Origin: Sphagnum compactum | Lineage: Eukaryota; Bryophyta; Sphagnopsida; Sphagnales | NCBI GenBank assembly: GCA_965153455.1 | Contig: OZ234496.1 | Location: forward strand, 16,050,304 to 16,114,303 | DNA length: 64,000 nucleotides | Direction of reading: 5' to 3' | Shown: positions 54,572 through 64,000 of the stretch, one piece after another | Layout: each line of letters opens with the position of its first letter | Numbering within the stretch: the first letter of the stretch is position 1 | The notes under the pieces: generated by a model | The model's database searches: none | Told to the model about the DNA's origin: nothing | What the model saw: the letters and a program-made list of their open reading frames with translations, nothing else | Made by a program: the position numbers and the translations under genes

Positions 54572-56990
54572 GTACCTCTGTTTTGTCTATACCATAATTT
54601 CAGCTGCAGCTTTGGTCCATACCACCCTATTGATAAATTGAATGGCCAGCAAAGATGTGTTCTTGGTGTACAGGTAGTAGGATTGGAGTACTGTGAGCTA
54701 TCACAGAGAAGGTCTCAAGTATCTCTGTTTGCAAATAGACACACAGGATAAAATCAAGCAACCATCAAGTAGAGCTTCAAGAAATGCTGTTGTTCAAACA
54801 AACTAACATGCATGGGTGATTGAAATTGCAGGTGATTGTGGGAGCATGTTACGGGGGTGTGTTTGCAAACTACTGAAAGAGTGTATATTATATATGGATA
54901 GCACAAAACACCACCCCCTCATTAGCCAAATATGTGGGTGGTTATGATAACCCTCATGACATGTACAATATTGCACCATCATGAGGTACACAAATTAGAT
55001 GTAAACCTAACACTGACGGGTCAGGATGCAATACACAGGTATTGAGATGAGGCCGGGATCCTGTTCTCTTTCATGTTGGCAAGAAAGTAACAACCCAAAG
55101 AGGATGGGTGAATTGCATGAACTTCAGGTGCATGCCCCACCACTGGTTCTGGTGCCAAGTCCTTGAGAAGATATTGATTACTGAGCATCAAGCTGTTGGT
55201 ATTGATGAGCTCAAATAGAGTACTTGTAAAGCTAGGAAGGCAGTGTTGTCATAGTTCAGTTTGGCAGAATACATCGGGCTTTCTAGCCCACTATGTGCAT
55301 ACAAGTCAGGAATCCAAGGAGAGCCTGATTCAGTGACACTGACAGGGTTAATCACACATGTACACTACATTATTTCCAAATGACACAAGGAAATTTAACT
55401 GGAAATTGCTTGCAGAGTGTGAATGATATTTGTATGAAGCATCGCATTAGTGATCATCACTTCCTTCTATGATTTGGGAGTTTTCAACATGACAAAACAA
55501 ACAAATGAAGCTACTTATGTGGGCATTTTGTTTTTCAAAACACTCTGTTTTGGATTTTGCTGGTGATACTCATTCGGTATCATGGAAAAACCTTTCTAAA
55601 AAAAATCAGCTTAGGTCTTTACACTGAGTAAAGTGTGAGGCCATGGGCTTTACGGGAATTGGGCCCATGCTTGGCTCTGCCTTGTGTGGGCACTCATTCC
55701 TGTAAAGCCTAAGGCTTTACCCTACACAAAACACCTGCCTCTTCTTTTCTTGTTTTATCCTATGATACCTGCAACATATCACAGGAAGCGATTTGAAAAA
55801 TAAATTTTGGCAGGTGCTTTACATTGGGCAACCTCCTTGGAGGAGATTGTTACTGAAATAAGTGGCCCATCAGCTGCACCTCAGGTCAGCGCTTATTAGG
55901 GGAATACGCAGCTCCAAGGGTGTAACCCTACTTGAAATTGACCTTATGGTAAGAGTGGATGGATTGAGGTCCAAAGAACAATTTGTGTGTTGTAGAAAGT
56001 GATTAGAGCATCTCCAGCCATTTGCCTCAGCAGATTCCTCCGACACAACCAGGTCTAGAACAACACCACAGTCAATGGTACTCAAAACATTTAAAAATTA
56101 TCCTCGAATAGTATGCACTATACCATATGTTTCTAGTATTCATTATGTAAAAATTCATTTCAAAATATATGTACCATACCAGAACCATTTTCGGTGAATT
56201 GCGTGTGTCTACCTGTTTGGTTAGTGTTGTTGTGTGCACTTTCTGTCATAACCTCTTTATGAGTGATCTCAAGAGGATCTGAGTGGTTGAGTGCTTGTTG
56301 TGTACTTGGGATTTTGCAAAAGACAAATTGTAATTACCTAAGCAAGGCTTCAACAACACATCAACACATGACTAGTTTTATAATTACCAACAAACCCAAA
56401 GGATCAACACAAACTACATCATAAGGCACAAATTTGGAAAAATGGATTCTCTGAGTGTTGGAAACTTGCCAAGAGTACAATTTTGAAGTTTTGTTTGTAG
56501 GTTTCTCAGGATGTTATCATTCTTGGCTTGAGTGTTAGATGCTAGGAACAAGACATTTGTCGTCTTCATATTACTACAATCCTTTTCTTGCAAATTGACA
56601 AGCTTTGAAAATTTACTTCTTCATGCAACTTACAATTTGGTGACCCTGGTAGTGTTAATCCAATCTTTGGAATTCTAGTAGTGGAGAGAACCCGTGGTGA
56701 AGGGTTGTGCCCTCTTATACTTTGCTTTATTGTGGATATGAACAGTGAAGTTGATGATTCATATTCACTATGCTTCATGCTAGATAGATCAACACCTACA
56801 TTCATTTGCAACGTGCACCACATCCTCATAATAATTTACCAGCTAGTTTGAACATGTGTCACATAACCAAAAGAGCCTTGGAAACATGTCCTACTTAATT
56901 CTAGTTTGAAAAAAATTAGAGTTTGCCAAATTTAGTATCTAAATAATGGTGGTTCACCAAAAGCAGTAAATCATGTCATTGATAAAAAAT
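54572..56990. other. REV1 3' flank and intergenic DNA
   Basis: The first part should hold the REV1 3' untranslated region. A plus-strand stretch at about 55817-55884 (LHWATSLEEIVTEISGPSAAPQ-like) is bounded by splice-like AG and GT sites and looks exon-like. I could not attach it to a gene and leave it uncalled. An inverted repeat at 55.63-55.73 kb is listed separately. Confidence 0.4.
55628..55728. repeat. Imperfect inverted repeat with GGCTTTAC arms
   Basis: The left arm (about 55628-55660, containing GGGCTTTACGGGAATT) pairs with the right arm (about 55695-55728, containing CATTCCTGTAAAGCC). The motif GGCTTTAC or its complement appears several times. It may be a small foldback element or a 3'-end structure. 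Confidence 0.65.
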
Positions 56991-56999
56991 GAAGTGATT

Positions 57000-57800
57000 A
57001 GCATTAAGGGGCTTTAAAACACTTTGTAACAAAGGACTAGGTTGCAATATCATAGCGGTGACCATGATATGTGCTTAGTGGATGGATTGAAAATCAATGA
57101 GATGTCTCAAACCACTTTGTAGACATACAGAAGGAAGCTCATAGCATGTAAGCACCAAAGACTACTTAAAAGATGAAGTCAAAAGCGATGTTGGGCCTCA
57201 AAGCACTCAAAGGACATATGAAAGGAGGCTCATAGTATCTAAGCACGAATATTGCTTACAAGATGAAATCAAAAGCAATGTTGGGCTTCAAAACATTCAA
57301 AGGACATACAAAAGGAGGCTCCTAGCATCTAAGCACTGATATTGTTTACAAGATGGAGTCAACTACAATGTTGTGCCTCAAAGCATTCAAAAGACATATG
57401 AAAGGGGCTCATAGTATCTAAGCACTAATATTGCTTACAAGATGTCAAAGTCAAAAGCAATGTTGTGCTTCAAAACATTCAAAGGACATATGAAAGGAGG
57501 CTCAAATTGACTTAGCACTATTAGTGCTTACTAGATAAGGACTGAAGGCCTTCAAAGCACTCAAAGGACATACAAAGGAGGTTCAGTTGACTTAGCACCA
57601 TGGATTCTTGTTGGATAAACAATGAAACCCCTCTAAAACATTTAAAAAACATTATAAAGGACATTCACATTGATTTAATTAGTGCAATGAATGTTTATTA
57701 TTTGGATAAATGATGAAAGCTTCTAAAACATTCATACAACATGACAAAAAAGACTCAAATTGAGTAAGCAACATGGGTGTTTATTAGATGGAATGATAAG
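57000..57800. repeat. Tandem array of a roughly 90-bp unit, about eight decaying copies
   Basis: The phase mark GGAGGCTCATAG or variant occurs at about 57137, 57228, 57318, 57407, 57500 and 57581, spacings 91, 90, 89, 93 and 81. Each unit contains (T/C)TAAGCAC, ATATTGCTTACAAGATG, AATGTTG(G/T)GC(T/C)TCAAA and CATTCAAAGGACATA. Units at both ends are progressively degenerate. No open frame spans it. Confidence 0.9.
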
Positions 57801-60800
57801 CAATGTTGGCCTTTAATAACACCTTTTTGGAAATATAAAAAGAGGTGAGCAAATTAACTTAACACCATGTAGTTGTTTTGAGATGTTTAATGACATGTAA
57901 TCATAGGCCTCAAAGCATAATGTCTAGCTAACAAAATAGTGTACTAGATCTACAAACAACATGAAAGGAGTAAATTTGATGTACGCGACAAGGGAGTTTT
58001 GGCACATCTATACATATAGAACAACATTGTCATGCTTTGTGGAGCCATACAATTTTTCATTTTTTATGTGTGCATTAATAGGATTAATGTAGTACTCACA
58101 AATATCAACACTTGGTTGAACTACTATGCATTTCTTTAACCCTAAATGCTTTAGCAAATTGTTTAGTTTGGGCATTAACAACTACTCCTTCCCTTTTATT
58201 TCATTATAAATCTTGCAACACACCATCTTCATTTTCTCATTAGTCCCACATATAGGTTCAAACTAAGTGAACCTTATGGCCCAATGATTTTGGTATGTGA
58301 TTTAATTTCCATTTTCATTTCCTTGTTTTTTTTCTTCTATAGTCAAATAGATGAATTATTTTGCATTTTCAAGTGGGTTTATAGGCTCAAAAGAAAAATT
58401 GGGTGTGTATGATGACAACAATGGTTTAGACAAGATGAAATGTAAAAGTGATTTAGAATTTTGGGGAAGAGATTTTACACCAACAAAAACTAGACACATT
58501 AAATAATAACAAAAAAAACAAAATTTAGAGGAACCTTCAAAGCTACCATAACTAGAAACAACAAACCTCTATAACAAATTTGGGTAAAATTCATGCATGA
58601 CTATGAACTTCCAAATTCTGGTGTAAAAATAAATAAAAATTTGGAAAAAATTTAAATTGGAAGGGATTGATTCCAAAGATTTTTGGACATTGGAGTTGGA
58701 CTAACAGTCATAGAAAATGCAAATCAAAAAATGCAAAGCTATGAAAAAGTTTTAAAGCTTTGTAACTTACAAGAAACAAAGTTGGGAGAAAATCAAGACT
58801 CAACAAAACTTAAAGGAAGAATTCACAAACTTGAACATGGTAGTTGTTAAATTGTTCCTCTATTTTTTAATATGTGACTCCTCCAAATTTTAGAAAACCT
58901 TAAGTTAAAGCCGATTGTTAAACATAGTTGGAAACTCCTAGACATGGGTGGTTGCAAGCTAGAATGTCCATTTTTGGATGTCACAATGTCATTTTTTTGT
59001 ACCCTTATGGATTACAATGTGTCTCATATCAAGAAAATAATCACTTTAATGAAAAGGGACTTAATCATATGATTATTATATAATTTATTGTGATATAAAA
59101 GTGGAATCATTTGAAACCAACACTTTTACATCAAATGGGGGACTTTAAATTGAAAACCAATTGCACTATCACAATCTTTATAGAAGTTGGAAAGAAATTC
59201 ACTATGATTAGGGTTTGTAATGAAATAACCTAGATGGATTCTTCAAAATTTTGAACCTTTGTTTGCAATTCTAAATGAGGTCCTTTAACCCATATTAGCA
59301 CCATATGAAAATTTGGTGGACTTTTCATGATAACAAAAATCAGTGAAAAAGGCAAAGTCCCTCGTATCACAATTTTGTGGAATTAAGAAACAAAATTCAC
59401 AAAGATTGTAACTTAGCTAAAATAAATAGTCATGTGTCATTATTTTTTGGAAAAGATGAGTATTTTTTACGAAATCACAAGTTTAAATTTTTGGCCTATA
59501 AGAAATACACTATGAAAACTACTTTTAGGGACTCCAAAATGTAGACAAAATTGGTCCACTTTAGCTTGCAAATACCCACATTCTATTTTCTAAGCAAAAA
59601 AATAATAATTACATGTTGCAATTTGGGATCAATTGTACTAGAAAACCCAACGTTTTCCAAAAACCTATTGTTGTCCCACTTTTTACATTCAACAAACCAC
59701 AAGTTGCAAGGACAATTATAAATACCTTAAGATCCAACAAAAGCAATAAGCACCTAAATATGCAACAACAACAAAGTACATGATATGTAATATTTTATCA
59801 AATCTCTTAAAAATGATTGTTATCTTCAAAAATCTTTGAGATTTGTAACTTCCAAAGGTACATGCATTAGAATAAAATATACCTTTTGCAACTATCATTT
59901 GCAACTAATTTTCAATGACATGTGCAACTAATTTTTGATCTAGTTGCATAAAATAAGTTACACACATTAATTACATGTGGCATACTGTACATACAACATA
60001 TAAATAGTATGCTTGTACACTTTCATCCATTTGTATTCCTATAACAAGTTACAAATGCAAACACATGTGCAACTAAATGGTAAAAAATATTATGACATGT
60101 GTCCATTTTAAAGGTTAATCATTTCACGACACATGGCATTTGAAGCCCATTTTGGCATTTAATATTTTTAATTAATTAATCAAACCTAGATCATCCAATT
60201 GAAGGTTTACTATAAGATGTCGACACTAATGTCGGGCAGTTTTGTGAGAAATGATTGATTTCAATTCTTACATGATGTTATGAAAACTTGATCAATACTC
60301 TAATATCAATATATGTATATATTTGGGCTAGTGATAACTATCCAAAGTATCAAACTTTTCAATTTTTCTAGATTCATTTGGTTCTCAAATAAGATGATTC
60401 TCGTATATACAACATGTCACCTTTGTGGCGTCCTTAGTTGGAGATGGATGATGCATTTAGGGTTTGAAAGAAAGGATTTTACAAACCTAAATCCAAACCT
60501 TACAATATTGATCAACACTTGGGAATGAGGCCATACATAAAAAATAATAATCCTGGACAATAATGTTTAGAACATTTGGAATACAATTAGTTCCAATCTG
60601 ATGACACCAAATTCAATAGCTAATTGGAATCAAAATGGGAAAAATTTAAAATCAAAGAGGATAATTTCACAAAAGAAAGTTATGGCAACACAATAGATTG
60701 TCCTTTGTCCTAATTATATAGAAAATATAGTTCACACAACATTGTTAGTAGTTAACTTTTTTTTTTTGCTCATCAACCTTGCCTATTTATTTGTTGTTTA

Positions 60801-61940
60801 AGATCTAGATGCATAGACAGAATCGAACATAAATCTAATGTGTTGTCTAGCAACAAGGTTCATGACAAGACTAAACATTTTTTGCTAATTTGTATCAGAA
60901 TTGGCTTCTAAGATCTTCTTTAAATCATAAACAAAATTACTATTAAAAATCTTACTCTTCGTAGCAAGAGGTGTTTTCTTCCTATCTTGTTTGGTATGAC
61001 TCATGGACAATAGTTCCTGGCCTTTAAATTCAACATAAATTTTAAAACAAACAAAAACAATAACACTTGCCACAAAATATTAACACAAGAAGAACATGAG
61101 CACCAACTCAAAAACAACAACACAAACAAACAAGAAGTAACACACCTACAAATAAAGGAGCCTTTATGACTGGTCCCTTAACCTTAAACCCTGAATAGTG
61201 CCTTCACTTCTTTAGTTGGCAACTACTGATTAGGAAACCCTAATTTGGCATAGGTGCTTTGAGTTTTCAATGTAAGTTCTATGAAAAAACTTATTTAGTT
61301 CTCAAAAAAAAAATAAAAATAAAAAAAAAATATATATATATTGGAACTAGTTTTCATGACCAGTTTTCATTCATGTGAGAACTTAAAATCGGTTTTCACT
61401 TTAATTTTCACATGTAAAGGTCCCACCAGGTTCTCACTGAACCACATTGAGAATCAGGTCAAGAACCACATGAACATACGAGAACCACCTAACACTAGTT
61501 AACAACAACCTAGGTAGGTAGTTAGTAGATATATAGGCCTAGCTAGGTAAGTGGGATGGTCTAGATAGGTAGGTTAAAAATAATCTTTTAATTTAAATTT
61601 TTTTTCAGTTCGAACCTATTTCGTTTGTTCATCCTAATTGCCACTTGCTTACTTAACTAATGCCCTTATAATTAAATAATTTATAAACTTCAAAGTTGTG
61701 ACAAACAATATGGGATAAACATTTTAGTTGCATTCTAGTTGCAACATAAAATGTAATGAGGGTAAAATGGTGGATAAATATTCATAAATCTTTGACATCG
61801 CCCCTTTGTCTCTAGAGCTCCAAAAGATTTTGTAGTCTTCCACCTAGAGCAAAATGTGTAAAAATTCAATGCAAAGTGGATTTTTGTGCTGATAAAAAAA
61901 CTTGCAAAAAAGTTAACTTTTTTGTGAGGCTTCTAGTCTT
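57801..61940. other. AT-rich gene-free region
   Basis: About 4.1 kb with no supported gene. It includes an A/AT low-complexity patch at 61297-61341 and short AGAACC/GGTTTTC-type motifs at about 61.36-61.5 kb. Probably decayed repeats. Confidence 0.5.
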
Positions 61941-61949
61941 GCACAAGAA

Positions 61950-63960
61950 ATCTTGTGTTCCAACAAAACGATGCATGGGAGATGTGACAAGACTTAATGA
62001 AATTGGTGGAGTGCATAGAGGATGATGGTCCTAGGCAACACTGAAGTGACCCTAAAAGCGTGGTGACCTAGAAGATAAGGCCAAATAATCACAAAAAATG
62101 CCTTTGAAATAAATGAAAGTGGACTAGTAAATGCATGACCAAAAACAAAGGTAGGTTGTAAGCGAAAGAACCCACAAGGAAAAAGGCAAAGGGGGACTTA
62201 TCAAAGGTCATGTGCTTTAACTATGACCTCCATGGTCACTTGGCAAAGGATTGCTCCAATGCACCTTGGGTGAATGAAGTCTCCACCCAAGGTGAAAAAA
62301 TCCTTCAAGGGGGATTCAAAGCTAAGATATGTGCTTTAGGTGAAGTTTCCAATTTATTGAAAGTAAATTGTATAGTCAATGACAAGGGGGTTTGTTGTTT
62401 CTTGGATTCAAGAATGACAAATTCCTCCATGATTCTGCAAATGGTAGAACGTTTGTGAGTTAGAACTGAAGTGTTAAATGACCCCATTTTGGTGCATATG
62501 GCACAATGAATAGTAATGGAAGGCCCAACCATGCTATAAGGAACCACACTTGCCCCCTTAGACCATTGTTTTTTCATTGTTTTTAAGAATCTTTTTAGAA
62601 TATTTTAATATGTCTTTCAAAAATTCATTTTAAATCCTTAAAAATTTCTTGATATTATTATGTTAAGGTGTATATTTTTAAAATTCCCAAATATGTCCTA
62701 AAAACATATTTCAAATTGTGCTTTTAGTGTCAAAGTTGTTTTTGAATAATGATTACAAATCTTTAAAAGTGTAAATTACGTATTTTTTACTCATTAACTT
62801 GATTCCAAGTTTTTATGATATGCACATAATGTATTCACAATAACATTTTATTAAAAAATTATTTATATATATTTTTTAACAATCCAATATTCAAAAATTT
62901 AAGTAATGGTTATGATTGCTAACGGTACATGTTAGTATAACTACACCCTCGACACTTAAGGGATTAATGTTAAGAGTATAATTGCTCACTAGAGGAGTGT
63001 AGTGACTTAAATAATTTTGATGCCACTCCAAAGAACATATTTTTATATGCCTTTGAAGTAAACATCCTTTGTAACTGAAACAAAGTTAAAGTGTTTGCCA
63101 AAATTGGCTTTAAGATATTGAACTTACATGTGGAGTGTAAGTTTACATTGGTTGACACCAAGATAAACTTGGTGGTTTTTATAAAATTAAAGCCAACTAG
63201 GTCTTTTGTTTTGTTGAGGCAAAATGAATCATGGAAATAAGTGAAGCCAAAAGTGGCAAAACAACTTCCCAAATGTATTTTGGTTACATTTAATAAAATT
63301 TCAGAAGTTTTGATGGATGATTTGCATGAGTCCCTTCCTCCTTGTAAAAAGGTTGACCACAAAATAAAAGTGGTGCATGCTTCAATTTTGTCAGCCAAGG
63401 CACCTTATAGGTTAAACCAAAAGGAGTTGGAGGAATTAAAAACACAAATTAACAACCTCCTCAATTGACGATATATCAAACAAAACAAGTTGTTTTATTG
63501 GGCACCAACCTTGTTTGTGACAAAAAGGATGGGAAGTTGAAAATGTGTATTCAAGATTATAGTGCCTCAAACAATATGATTGTTAAAAATAATTATCTTC
63601 TACCTCAAATTGATGTCGTGTTGGATGACCTCAATGGGGTCAAATATTTTGGCCAAATTGATCTAAAGTCAAGGTATTATCAAATTTGAATAACCAAGGA
63701 GGATGTTGAAAAGACAAAAAATTAGACTAGGTATGGGATTTATGAATTATTCGTCAAGCCTTTTGGGATGAGTAATGTTTCATCAACATTCACAACCTTA
63801 ATGAATTCAAATTTTCATCACAAGTTAATGAATTTATCATCATGTACATTGATGACATCCTCATGTATTCCAAAACCATGGAGTACATTTTAAGTGAATT
63901 CGCTGAACAAAAAAAGAATTCATGCAAGAAGACATGGATTTCCTTGGCACTAATACATAA
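61950..63960 (+). mobile_element. Decayed Ty3/Gypsy retrotransposon polyprotein
   Basis: In plus-strand frames with stops and frameshifts, a gag-pol order is visible. A zinc knuckle at about 62208-62250 has its second Cys replaced by Tyr (CFNYDLHGHLAKDC). A protease-like patch at about 62400 reads FLDSR where DSG is expected. Reverse transcriptase fragments follow from 63.3 kb: FVTKKDGK-like region, YFGQIDLKSRYYQI, and YIDDIL at about 63845-63862, each in a different frame or after a stop. There is a roughly 0.8-kb unrecognised gap between protease and RT. The copy continues beyond the window and cannot be functional. Confidence 0.75.
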
Positions 63961-64000
63961 TGAGTCCAAATCCACTAATGAATGCACTAAATATTGTAAT

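Overview
This window is nuclear DNA of a land plant. Four multi-exon or long genes encode typical plant proteins: a SnRK1 catalytic subunit, a plant-type BTB protein, a KIN-7/NACK-type cytokinetic kinesin and the translesion polymerase REV1. Introns are mostly GT-AG with plant-like T-rich 3' ends, and an interstitial telomere block is of the plant TTTAGGG type. Long AT-rich intergenic tracts with decayed retroelements, plus a decayed kinase-like gene of a type I associate from memory with mosses, liverworts and ferns, make a non-flowering land plant more likely than a seed plant. The species cannot be fixed from sequence alone. I built exon models by hand by matching reading frame, splice sites and family conservation.

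Layout. 1-2.9 kb: AT-rich intergenic DNA with long poly-G/poly-C runs. 2.9-5.5 kb: transcript-like, CT/GA-rich region that is probably the promoter and leader of the SnRK1 gene. 5.5-11.5 kb (+): SnRK1 alpha, 10 coding exons. 13.4-15.0 kb (-): intronless BTB gene, convergent with SnRK1. 15.0-17.1 kb: its upstream region, carrying several tandem duplications. 18.7-19.5 kb: GC-rich dispersed repeat. 21.1-21.3 kb: 106-bp tandem repeat. 22.6-22.8 kb (+): 61-residue single-span membrane protein resembling a cytochrome bc1 small subunit. 25.2-30.1 kb (-): KIN-7 kinesin, 15 coding exons, with a perfect mitosis-specific activator consensus upstream. 31-46 kb: gene desert with a kinase-like pseudogene, LINE endonuclease remnant, tandem duplications and a near-perfect hairpin. 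46.9-54.6 kb (+): REV1, 23 coding exons, preceded by a triplicated start-codon region. 57.0-57.8 kb: about 90-bp tandem array. 62-64 kb: decayed Ty3/Gypsy polyprotein.

The genes do not form an operon-like unit. They are independent housekeeping, energy-sensing, cytokinesis and DNA-damage-tolerance genes. I found no clear undescribed biological system. The most interesting signals are the triplicated REV1 leader with copied start codons, three GC-AG introns clustered around the REV1 catalytic exons, an 83-nt near-perfect hairpin at 43.2 kb, and a dispersed repeat present in one GC-rich and one AT-rich copy.
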